From Candidatus Poribacteria bacterium (GTDB taxonomy: Bacteria > Poribacteria > DTPJ01 > WJIO01), in assembly GCA_014730235.1 (NCBI GenBank), contig WJIO01000446.1, forward strand, positions 1 through 40,247: DNA of 40,247 nucleotides, in the 5' to 3' direction. This document shows, piece after piece, positions 32,853-40,247 of this stretch; position 1 is the first letter of the stretch, and every line of letters starts with the position of its first letter. Position numbers and translations under genes: made by a program. Under the pieces are notes generated by a model that was given only the letters and a program-made list of their open reading frames with translations, searched no databases and was not told the DNA's origin.

Positions 32853-34781
32853 TCACGTAGACTGGCGAAAATCCAGCCATGCGGGTGGTTTAAATTCTCT
32901 GCGCACCCTTTTACGGAGTTCATCATCAACGGCGATGTTTTCGGTTTTTGCTATTCGCTTTTCGTGCATCTCAAACCACAAATTGCTGAGAGTAACTTCA
33001 CCTTCCCGGACATCGGCCACTGATGGTTTGCTCAGGAGAATTTCTTCCACTCGATCCAGATCACCTTTTTTCATGGCTGCCCGGGCTTCCATGATGTTCA
33101 TCCTGCCGCGACTGCGGATTTCAGGAGATAGTTTATCCATAAAATTTAACATTTCCTCAGGACGACCGGAATCAATTAAGGCCTTGCAACATTCCAGGGC
33201 CAGACTGTATATATCCGGGGACATTTCTATCGCTTTTAACAGCAGATCAGCCGCTTCATCCATATTTTTGTTCCGCTTTGCCAAAACTGCCAGATTGCGA
33301 TAGGCCCAGGGCGAGGGATGGCGTTCCAGTGACTTCTGCCAGGCCTTCCCTGCTTTTTCAAAATTCTCCTGGCTGTAATACATGATTCCTAGATGCAGCC
33401 ATGAAAGCCAGTGGTCGCTGTGGAAATTTTTAACAGCTTTTTCCAGCATTTCCCGCCATTGGGCCTGGATCATCCATCCACCGGGCTTTTCCGTTGTTGA
33501 CATATCCGGCATTGAGCCGTCATTCAGCAGTTCAAGCCAGGGCTTTTGCTCTTCTGTAAGGGATTTATCATCAAAAATAAGGGAATCGGAACAAAAAGGT
33601 TTTTCACCATTCTTTTCCCTGCGGAGTCGTTCAAGAGCACCCCATCCCGATCCACGCTGGATGATCTCATCCGGCTTTTGATCCGCTATTCTGCCAGCAT
33701 ACGAATAAATCTGTTCCAATTTATCTGGAGGCATGACTTTTTTTAATTCAGCATCGACAGATTGATAGGCGATTTTCCAATCTTTACCATAGGCCGCGTC
33801 AGGGTTTGTCTGCATAAGACCATAGGCTTCCAGCCATGACCAGTCAGCCCTGGCCGGCATTTGCAAATATTCGGACTGGGTTCGGGCCAGGCCTGCCTGT
33901 ATTTCGATATAAGCCGATCCGGGTTGGGACAAAAACTCCTGCCAGTTTCTGCCTCCCTGTTCCATTCCCCACACAAATAGCTTTCTTCCCCTGAGTCTTT
34001 TTGTGGATGTCTGTATAAGTCCTCTTCCGCTTTTGTCCAGGGAAGTTATCCAGGGCTGCTGCTGCGGATCAATGCAGTAAAAGCAATCGGCAGAACGGTT
34101 AAAGTTGGTGGGATGGGACAGGTCAACACCGCCAGATACCGGGATGGGAACCAGATCCATATTGCTCTGATAACCATACTTGTAAGCCGATTCGGCAGGG
34201 ACAAGAATCCGTCCTCCGGGGATCTCCGGGACGGCCATGTTTGACCACCAATACATGGGGATTTCATGATCATGGGGGTTAATTATTCTCATCCTCAGAA
34301 ACAGGAAATCCGAATCATCAGGCAGAAATGCGTCAATTTGATATGTTGCCATGCGAAGCCTGTCCCATTCATACATCCTTAATACAGGCGTGCCATCATC
34401 CATTTTCAGATTAGCTACAAACACCGGAGAACAGGTGAAAACCGAATGACCGATTATGCCCATGTTCCATTCCACACCGCCGCTGAACCAGGCGTTTCTT
34501 ATGGCCAGGTTGCCGGGCTGGAAAACTGGATTCACATAAAGCAGTTCAGTTTCGGCTTTTTTGTGATAGAGAGACCAGAGTCGGCCTCCAAGCTCTATCA
34601 GAAAAGTAGCCCGGAGGAAATCATTTTCCAGCACAACGGTTTTAAATTCACGCTCAATTTTTTCCCGATCATAATCATCCTGAATACCGTAGGGTAAGCA
34701 TATATCCAGGGGAGGTAGGGGATTTTCGGGGCCCAGTCGGGCGGCTGGCATAATGTAAGTTTCTAATCTGAATTCACTCAT
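32853..34781 (-). CDS. DUF5107 protein with C-terminal TPR repeats
   Basis: The N-terminal ~300 residues match DUF5107, a beta-sandwich related to galactose-mutarotase/GH superfamilies: 'ELGGRLWSLYHKKAETELLY', 'FSGGVEWNMGIIGHS', 'RIINPHDHEIPMYWWSN'. The C-terminal ~200 residues carry TPR-like helix pairs ('WLSWLHLGIMYYSQENFEKA', 'AYRNLAVLAKRNKNMDEAAD'). Proteins of this layout occur widely in carbohydrate clusters and may be glycosidases or sugar binders. The ATG at 34781 overlaps the stop of the LamG gene (ATGA), so the two are translationally coupled. An upstream ATG at 34805 would overlap more and lacks a better ribosome binding site. No signal peptide. Confidence 0.8.
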   Translation of the reverse strand: MSEFRLETYIMPAARLGPENPLPPLDICLPYGIQDDYDREKIEREFKTVVLENDFLRATFLIELGGRLWSLYHKKAETELLYVNPVFQPGNLAIRNAWFSGGVEWNMGIIGHSVFTCSPVFVANLKMDDGTPVLRMYEWDRLRMATYQIDAFLPDDSDFLFLRMRIINPHDHEIPMYWWSNMAVPEIPGGRILVPAESAYKYGYQSNMDLVPIPVSGGVDLSHPTNFNRSADCFYCIDPQQQPWITSLDKSGRGLIQTSTKRLRGRKLFVWGMEQGGRNWQEFLSQPGSAYIEIQAGLARTQSEYLQMPARADWSWLEAYGLMQTNPDAAYGKDWKIAYQSVDAELKKVMPPDKLEQIYSYAGRIADQKPDEIIQRGSGWGALERLRREKNGEKPFCSDSLIFDDKSLTEEQKPWLELLNDGSMPDMSTTEKPGGWMIQAQWREMLEKAVKNFHSDHWLSWLHLGIMYYSQENFEKAGKAWQKSLERHPSPWAYRNLAVLAKRNKNMDEAADLLLKAIEMSPDIYSLALECCKALIDSGRPEEMLNFMDKLSPEIRSRGRMNIMEARAAMKKGDLDRVEEILLSKPSVADVREGEVTLSNLWFEMHEKRIAKTENIAVDDELRKRVRREFKPPAWLDFRQST

Positions 34782-35566
34782 TTTATATCCTTTATTGATG
34801 CCCACACAGAGATGAGACTTCCGGCAGGAGATACGGGTTCAGCTATTTCCAGGGCGGCAGAGAGTCCAAGATTCATAATATCCACCACATCACCCTGATC
34901 AATAATATCGCTGAAAATTGCAAGTTCGTCAACCATGCCTGTAAAGCCACCGGCTATTGTGATGGGCAAAACGTCAGCAACTGAGCCTATATTTGCTATG
35001 TTTACAGACATCTTGTTGTCTCCGTCAAGATAGCTGGTCATGGTTTTACTATCCCGGTCAACGATCATGGCGGTATGATGCCACTCGCCATCACCGGCGT
35101 TATTGTATGTTGTTTTCATGTGGTTACCGGCAGCATCGTCCAGACTCCAGTGTACCATAGCTTGTTGGGTCTGAATTTCCCATCCGTGATTACCTGCTGC
35201 CCAGGCTCCGGGTGTTCTTTCCCGGAAAATCCTGTTCCAGTCCTGGGGAGTAGAAAAATTAAACCATAGAACAGCGCTGAAGTTTTTGTCCTCACCGAAG
35301 TTGAAAATATCATTGTCGGGAATCTCAACCTGCCCTCCTCCGGCAAACTCCAGACAGTCACCAAAAACACCTTCAACCCACTGGGGCCCACCGGTTATAA
35401 CGCCGTGTTGTTCATTCCCGGAGGAGTCCAAAGCTTCGTCACCATTTCCCTCGTCCAGAAGCCACATACCAGCAATGGATTCAGGATCTATCCTGGCATA
35501 CGCTGAAACACTGAACATAAAAAAGGAGCATACAAAAATAGTTACTAATATTGATCTACGCTTCAC
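34778..35566 (-). CDS. Secreted LamG-domain protein, second copy
   Basis: Signal peptide (RRSILVTIFVCSFFMFSVS, cut near AYA) and one LamG domain: 'IAGMWLLDEGNGDEALDSSG', 'FGDCLEFAGGG', 'GEWHHTAMIVDRDSK', 'GMVDELAIFSDII'. The C-terminus 'SLISVWASIKDIK' is alike in the other LamG protein (20792-21559). GTG start after GGGGGAATTAAA. It heads an operon: coupled by ATGA to DUF5107-TPR, then DUF4832, then the small membrane protein. It probably binds a glycan at the surface and presents it to the DUF4832 protein. Confidence 0.9.
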   Translation of the reverse strand: MKRRSILVTIFVCSFFMFSVSAYARIDPESIAGMWLLDEGNGDEALDSSGNEQHGVITGGPQWVEGVFGDCLEFAGGGQVEIPDNDIFNFGEDKNFSAVLWFNFSTPQDWNRIFRERTPGAWAAGNHGWEIQTQQAMVHWSLDDAAGNHMKTTYNNAGDGEWHHTAMIVDRDSKTMTSYLDGDNKMSVNIANIGSVADVLPITIAGGFTGMVDELAIFSDIIDQGDVVDIMNLGLSAALEIAEPVSPAGSLISVWASIKDIK

Positions 35567-35942
35567 TTTAATTCCCCCTTTGAATTATTTAATTCTGTTT
35601 TTAACTATATTTAAGAACTACAAAGGAATATTAACACCCTTAAAATATAGTGTCAAGAATGAAAATTATTGTGAATTATTTAAAGGCAAGAGCGTTGTAA
35701 GACAGAAATCAGTAATATATTGGGATTGTGATATCTAAGAGAAGAATTGCCAAAAAGGAAAAATGCCACAGATTACCAAATTGACAAACGAAATGCGGTA
35801 ATACTATGGCATTGGAAATGCAGTATAAAGATAAATATTTTGGGCAATAATGTCAAAGACGTTTTATCATAGATTGGCTACCAACAAAGGATTTTCATGA
35901 CAGGGTATTTTCCATACCCATTTATAGCATCCTTTTCTGATA
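35567..35942. other. Gene-free AT-rich stretch
   Basis: Nothing coding could be supported. An imperfect inverted repeat (ATGCCACAGATTACC at 35763-35777 and GGTAATACTATGGCAT at 35797-35812) is the only structure noted. The promoter of the LamG operon must lie here. Confidence 0.4.
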
Positions 35943-37223
35943 TCAACGGCTTATCCTCCACATCAAGAACGATGAAGGGCCCGAAGTTTTGGGCTTTCGG
36001 CATGGATTGAAGCAGTCAGAGGCTATATAAAATCCGTCCTCCGATTTAATAGAACCTTGCAGCATGTTGGCTGCAAACATATAAGCTGATGCCTGGTAAC
36101 CGCGTTTTATCATATTCGCTCCGGGTAACGGATGCTTGGTTATTTCACCTCCACCGGCAATATCACCTTCCCATACATATAACTTACCCATACTGGGATT
36201 GTTAATAAATTTTGCACCGAACCATTTGCCGGCGTTAAGGAAACTTATACTATCTTCTACCGAATTCAGCAAGCGGAGTTGATGATTTTTTACATCGTAT
36301 TCCCAGAACTCATGACCGCCGGTCTTGCTGGCTTTTGGCTGCTTGTTATAATATAGACCCAGCTTACTCCAGTCGTTTCTGTCCAGAGGGCGCAGATCGA
36401 AGGACATATACCGACCATCTTTTTCCGCGGGCAGGTCTTCCTGGTGTATTATTTTTCCCGACCAATCCAGATGTATAAGCCGCGTTAATGTTCGATCCTG
36501 ATTGTCCCATAATTCACCTATCAAAACTATTCCATCATCGGTAGCGGCTACCTGGGGATAGAAGAAGCTCATGGCTTCTGAGTATTTAACAGGCTTTTTA
36601 AATGTAAAATCAACCCCGTCCTTTTCACCAAAGAAGATCACCGGAGTGTTAAAAGGAACGCTTCCATCGTCAGATATAGCCAGAATGACCAATACCATTC
36701 TCTGACCATCAGGACTTATACCCACATTCATTCTCAGGTGGAAATCCTTGTATATGGATTCTGCAGGTATAAGCTCTGTCCTGTCCACCAGTTCCGATAT
36801 ATCTTCCGGGTTCTTGGTTCGGTAATAGCGAATTTTGCCGGGATTGTATCCGGGTTTGCCTTCGTAGGTAATGCCTATAAATATGTGTATGTATCCATCG
36901 GAGGAACGAACCATCTGGGGTTGGTTAATGCCCATTAAGCCGGGTTTTTCAAAAGGTATTTTGGTTAAGGCATCCTCCTGGCCACTTCCGGTTTTTGGAT
37001 GCTGGCCTATCAAAGCTGTCAGGAGTTTTCCATCATCCCTGCGTTCTGTGGCCGACCAGAAGACGGCTTTTTCACCTTCCAGCAGGTAGCAGAAGGTATG
37101 CCCACCCCATTGATCGGCTATGTTGGAATATAACACAACCGGGCCTTCTATTACTTTTGTATCCTGACAGTATGCTTTTGAGGCTAATCCCAGTAGTATT
37201 AAAATAACGACCATAAATTTCAT
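35943..37223 (-). CDS. Exported beta-propeller (BNR/sialidase-like) protein
   Basis: Signal peptide (KFMVVILILLGLASKAYC) then about 400 residues of blade-like strands ('FWSATERRDDGKLL', 'MVRSSDGYIHIFIGI', 'IRYYRTKNPEDISEL', 'VAATDDGIVLIGELW'), the layout of six-bladed propellers that use exo-sialidase or lectin folds. No Asp-box series is clear, so enzyme activity is unproven. The start is at 37223, because GAGG sits 7 bases upstream and this ATG begins the signal peptide; the frame extends back to 37325, but that part is repeat H. It lies downstream of the glycyl radical enzyme gene, from which it is separated by the same repeat. Confidence 0.72.
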   Translation of the reverse strand: MKFMVVILILLGLASKAYCQDTKVIEGPVVLYSNIADQWGGHTFCYLLEGEKAVFWSATERRDDGKLLTALIGQHPKTGSGQEDALTKIPFEKPGLMGINQPQMVRSSDGYIHIFIGITYEGKPGYNPGKIRYYRTKNPEDISELVDRTELIPAESIYKDFHLRMNVGISPDGQRMVLVILAISDDGSVPFNTPVIFFGEKDGVDFTFKKPVKYSEAMSFFYPQVAATDDGIVLIGELWDNQDRTLTRLIHLDWSGKIIHQEDLPAEKDGRYMSFDLRPLDRNDWSKLGLYYNKQPKASKTGGHEFWEYDVKNHQLRLLNSVEDSISFLNAGKWFGAKFINNPSMGKLYVWEGDIAGGGEITKHPLPGANMIKRGYQASAYMFAANMLQGSIKSEDGFYIASDCFNPCRKPKTSGPSSFLMWRISR

Positions 37224-37276
37224 AATTATCCTCGCCGAGATTCTCCTTTTCAAAAGGCGGTTAAGGGAAATGTCAC

Positions 37277-37422
37277 TTACTTTAGGAAATATGGAAATAA
37301 TTTGAAAATTTTCTAAGCATGTCATTCCTGCTTTCGCAGGAATGACAAATAATTGATATTCATTCTTTAATGATTACTATTTAGAACATTTTTTATCATT
37401 TCCATAATCAAATCGAAATAGC
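37277..37422. repeat. MITE-like nested palindrome, copy H
   Basis: Core at 37320-37347 is TGTCATTCCTGC-TTTC-GCAGGAATGACA. The left end is worn (CTTTAGGAAATATGGAAAT). The right side carries TTTAATGATTAC and ends CATTTCCATAATCAAATCG, the variant also seen in copies B and F. Confidence 0.75.
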
Positions 37423-37466
37423 AGATTTTCTAAATTAGTTGATCTAACCAGTCACCCGTCACTTTT

Positions 37467-40205
37467 TTACAACATATTCTTGGTCTTCTGGATTATATGC
37501 TCCTGCATATCTGCACCCAGGTTTACGAAATATGCGCTGTAACCGGCAACTCTTACGGACAGGTTGCTGTATTTCTCCGGGTCTTTCTGGGCTTTACGAA
37601 GGACACCCACGTCCACGATGTTACATTCGGCGTGACCGCCGCCCAGATGGAAATATGTCCTGAGGAGATTATCAAGATTTTCTGCGCCTTCTTCGCCTTT
37701 TACGGCTGACGGATGTATATCGAAAATGAGGGAAGTTCCAGCCGCAGCAAGCTCCTGGTCAATTTTGCTTATGGATTTAAGCATAGCGGTTATACCTTTC
37801 TTATCCCTTCCCTGCTGTGGTGCTAAACTGTTGGCCACCGGCTCCCCGGCTTTTCTTCCGTCGGCAGACGCTGCTGTTGACGCTCCGCCGCTTACGGCCA
37901 GGACAAAGGACAGGAAATGGGCGTGGTAATCGCCGCCTCTGGCATTAGTATATTGCTCAAGCTCCCGGCAGAAATGCTCTGAAATCTCTGTGACTATGGA
38001 ATCTACATAGTCGTCGTCGTTTCCATACTTAGGGGCTTCATTGAGAAGCATCTGTCTCAGGGATTCTTTGCCCTCAAAGTTTACCCGCATGGCATCTACA
38101 ACTTCTTTCAGGGTGACGCGCTTTTCATCAAACACCAGCTTCTTTATGGCTGCCAGGGAATCACCGGCATTGGCGTTGGCATAAGCGCAAAAACCTGTGG
38201 AGTTATATCTGGCCCCACCTGCGGTAATGTCCATGCCTTTTTCAATGCAGTCATCTGTAAGCAGTGTTAAGAAGGGCATGGGGAATCTTTCCCGTTGCTC
38301 CAGTTCTGCCCGATGGCTGTTTATAACGGCTTTTCTTATATCATGAGCTACCTGGGTCTTGTAGGCTTCCATAACATCATGGAAGGATTCAAATTCTTCA
38401 GGTTTACCTGTCTTAAGACTTGATTGATTGCCGTTCACCAAGCAAACGCCATCGTTTAAAGCATATTCCAGACATTTCAGCATATTGGTGTAATGGTTCA
38501 CAACCCTGGGGTCACAGCGTCCCGGTATAGTGACCTCTATACAGCCTATGATGGCATAATCCCGGGCTTCTTCTATTGGTATACCCTTTTCGACCAAAGC
38601 CGGTATAATAACATCGTCGTTAAACATCTGGGGCAGGCCTCTTCGTTGGGCATTTACCTGGGCAACGCGACGCCAGAAACGCTTGTCAATATTTTTGTGG
38701 TATCTTGCGGACAACTGCAAATGTATGTCAAGTTTTTCCACCACATCCAGATACATGAAAGATATATCGTTAACCGCGTCTGAACCATCGGGCTTCTGAC
38801 CGCCGATCATAGTATCCTGAACGTCGTAGCTTTTCCATATCTTCAGGCCGAAGCATTCCAGCAGTTCGTAGGCTTCGTCTTCGTTTATAGTTCCTGCTTC
38901 CAGGTCGTTTTTGTAGAAGGGGTATAGCATCTGATCGATCCTGCCGATGGAATGGGCGTTGGGTGGGTCTTCCAGTTCCATCATCATGTGACCAAACCAC
39001 AGGGATTGCAGGGCTTCGTAGAAATTCCCGGCTGGTTCCCAGGGAACTCGCTGGCATACCTCTGCGATTCTCAGCAGTTCGTTTTTCCTCTGTGGGTTTT
39101 TCTCGGCTTCTGCCATTTCTTCAGCCTTACGGGCATATCGCTTACCGAATTTTCCGGCGGCTTCTGCCAGAATTATCATGGCCTTCCAGAAAGGCTCTTT
39201 GGCTAATTCGTTGGCATGGGTGGGATCCATGTTATCCAGTTTGGCCTGGGCTTCGTCCCTTATTCCTCTGAAACCCTTGTCTATAAGTTTCTGGAAACCG
39301 GGAACTGTATGGCCAAACAATGATCCAGCCGCTTTGAGTCGGGGATTTTCGCTCCAAAATTTGCTTATCTGCTCTACCTGAGCGTCCTGTTTTTCCTCTT
39401 CTAATTCATGATAATCTTCATCCGGGGTTACATGGTCGCCGTATATCTCTATTTCATCTATCCTGACGTTACCTCCGGCACTTTCCTCTATATGTATACG
39501 AACCCACCGGGCAACAACCGGCTCAAAGGTAAAAGCTTTAGTACCATATACAGGTTCACCATCATATTCGTATACTTTACGCCATGAAGGATGATCCGGT
39601 TCCTTAACATATTCGGTTGAAACAAGTATCTGAAATTTAGCGGCTGCCCGGTCTCTGTGATTCCGGGAGTGTTCGCTTCCAAAGACTACTTTTGAGACTG
39701 TATATATATCCCCCAGATCAATTTCAGCCCATGACGGTTCACCGTTGGAAATCCAGCTATTGCTGTTGTTATACAGGCCGTCGTTAAGGTGTTCTATCTG
39801 GTGTAGATCATGACGGGGTATTACGGATGAAGCATTGGCTTTGGCCTCTGGCAGGAGGGCCAGGTTGGTGTGTTTTGAGCTATCCCTTCGGGGAACTTTC
39901 TTTTTAGTTGATTGGGCCCATCCCCAGCCGAATTCCGGGTAATTTCTGCCGGCCTGCTGACTGACGGACTGATCACCTACGATTAACTCTTTATCAAATA
40001 TTCGCACAGTCATCTTGTTTAATACATTGGCCAGGGCTTTAGACCGTCTCAGAATAATTGGATCAGCGGCGTTTTCCTTATATCCCTCTGTTATTAATAT
40101 GGCCCTTTCCATGCAGGTTTCCTTTACACCGCTGGGTAAGCGCTGTTTGAGAAAGGAAACCCTGTCTATATCTTCATGCAGTTTTTCCATAGTATCTATA
40201 GCCAT
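37467..40205 (-). CDS. Glycyl radical enzyme (PFL/diol-dehydratase family) with an inserted discoidin domain
   Basis: A radical enzyme that works only without oxygen. The thiyl cysteine C555 and acid E557 are in 'AIIGCIEVTIPGR' (the G-C-x-E of dehydratases and lyases, not the C-C of pyruvate formate-lyase), and the glycyl radical site is G888 in 'VRVAGYSAYF'. 'GRIDQMLYPFYKNDL' and 'GGARYNSTGFCAYANANAGD' are normal family blocks. Between residues ~110 and 258 lies an F5/8 type C (discoidin/CBM32) fold: 'LNDGLYNNSNSW', 'EIDLGDIYTVSKVVFG', 'ARWVRIHIEES', 'VRIDEIEIYG'. Total 912 residues against ~790-850 usual. No signal peptide. The ATG follows AAGGAGATAAAA. The activating radical-SAM enzyme is not in the window. 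The substrate is unknown; a diol or sugar acid is plausible. Confidence 0.92.
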   Translation of the reverse strand: MAIDTMEKLHEDIDRVSFLKQRLPSGVKETCMERAILITEGYKENAADPIILRRSKALANVLNKMTVRIFDKELIVGDQSVSQQAGRNYPEFGWGWAQSTKKKVPRRDSSKHTNLALLPEAKANASSVIPRHDLHQIEHLNDGLYNNSNSWISNGEPSWAEIDLGDIYTVSKVVFGSEHSRNHRDRAAAKFQILVSTEYVKEPDHPSWRKVYEYDGEPVYGTKAFTFEPVVARWVRIHIEESAGGNVRIDEIEIYGDHVTPDEDYHELEEEKQDAQVEQISKFWSENPRLKAAGSLFGHTVPGFQKLIDKGFRGIRDEAQAKLDNMDPTHANELAKEPFWKAMIILAEAAGKFGKRYARKAEEMAEAEKNPQRKNELLRIAEVCQRVPWEPAGNFYEALQSLWFGHMMMELEDPPNAHSIGRIDQMLYPFYKNDLEAGTINEDEAYELLECFGLKIWKSYDVQDTMIGGQKPDGSDAVNDISFMYLDVVEKLDIHLQLSARYHKNIDKRFWRRVAQVNAQRRGLPQMFNDDVIIPALVEKGIPIEEARDYAIIGCIEVTIPGRCDPRVVNHYTNMLKCLEYALNDGVCLVNGNQSSLKTGKPEEFESFHDVMEAYKTQVAHDIRKAVINSHRAELEQRERFPMPFLTLLTDDCIEKGMDITAGGARYNSTGFCAYANANAGDSLAAIKKLVFDEKRVTLKEVVDAMRVNFEGKESLRQMLLNEAPKYGNDDDYVDSIVTEISEHFCRELEQYTNARGGDYHAHFLSFVLAVSGGASTAASADGRKAGEPVANSLAPQQGRDKKGITAMLKSISKIDQELAAAGTSLIFDIHPSAVKGEEGAENLDNLLRTYFHLGGGHAECNIVDVGVLRKAQKDPEKYSNLSVRVAGYSAYFVNLGADMQEHIIQKTKNML

Positions 40206-40247
40206 TTTTATCTCCTTTCAGTTTCTTGCAAGTTCTCTTACAGTTTA

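Noticed and set aside
35567..35942. Degraded insertion sequence in the AT-rich gap
   Set aside because: Translations in all frames are broken and show no transposase motif.
37224..37325. N-terminal extension of the propeller protein (MTCLENFQ...)
   Set aside because: It is encoded by repeat copy H; the inner ATG at 37223 has a ribosome binding site and starts a signal peptide.
894..37422. Repeated palindromes as a CRISPR array
   Set aside because: Copies are kilobases apart, differ in length, have inverted ends, and no cas gene is present.
37467..40205. Propanediol microcompartment locus around the glycyl radical enzyme
   Set aside because: No shell protein, activase or aldehyde dehydrogenase genes are within the window, so the idea has no support here.

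Overview
The window is about 40 kb of bacterial chromosome, AT-leaning, with 32 coding features (one cut by the left edge, one a pseudogene). I saw no rRNA, tRNA, CRISPR array or phage genes. The gene content is that of an anaerobe-capable degrader of complex glycans: B12-dependent class II ribonucleotide reductase, a glycyl radical enzyme, an FGly sulfatase, a GH95 fucosidase, LamG proteins, and repeated sugar isomerase / Gfo-Idh-MocA / UroD-type genes. This profile, LamG proteins ending in an 'LxxxWxxIK'-like tail, and intergenic spaces full of short palindromic repeats recall Candidatus Poribacteria or neighbouring PVC/FCB-type lineages. That placement is inference; there is no marker gene for a firm assignment.

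Layout. (1) 1-1020: 3' part of a UroD-family gene, then a repeat copy. (2) 1021-3570: a minus-strand ABC exporter, back to back with an uncharacterised 58-aa gene that has its own promoter and terminator. (3) 3650-8550: a five-gene plus-strand operon (DegT aminotransferase, CcsA-type cytochrome c biogenesis protein, class II aldolase, Gfo/Idh/MocA dehydrogenase, hydroxypyruvate-isomerase-like protein), preceded by a perfect 17-bp inverted repeat and followed by a long hairpin. (4) 8856-12631: a minus-strand signalling operon of soluble PocR-type histidine kinase, response regulator, HEAT-repeat protein and retropepsin-like aspartic protease. (5) 12949-15303: nrdJ. (6) 15711-20464: plus-strand genes for a YjbQ-family protein, an RHH antitoxin with a truncated VapC remnant, an SGNH hydrolase, a PfkB sugar kinase, a sugar isomerase and an M14 carboxypeptidase. 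(7) 20792-40205: a 19-kb minus-strand block for glycan breakdown and sugar metabolism: LamG, a large transaldolase-like protein, sulfatase, then an operon GH95 / GH43-like propeller / FAD oxidoreductase, then an operon LamG / DUF5107-TPR / DUF4832 / small membrane protein, then a secreted propeller-like protein, and finally a glycyl radical enzyme with an inserted discoidin domain.

Reading together: exported sulfatase and LamG proteins, with GH95, GH43-like and DUF4832 proteins, could desulfate and trim a fucose-containing glycan. PfkB kinase, class II aldolase, isomerases, transaldolase-like protein and the radical enzyme could process the sugars. The most unusual items are the discoidin domain inside a cytoplasmic glycyl radical enzyme, the kinase-regulator-HEAT-retropepsin operon, and a family of eight MITE-like nested palindromes that sit at gene ends and in places appear to supply gene parts such as a ribosome binding site.
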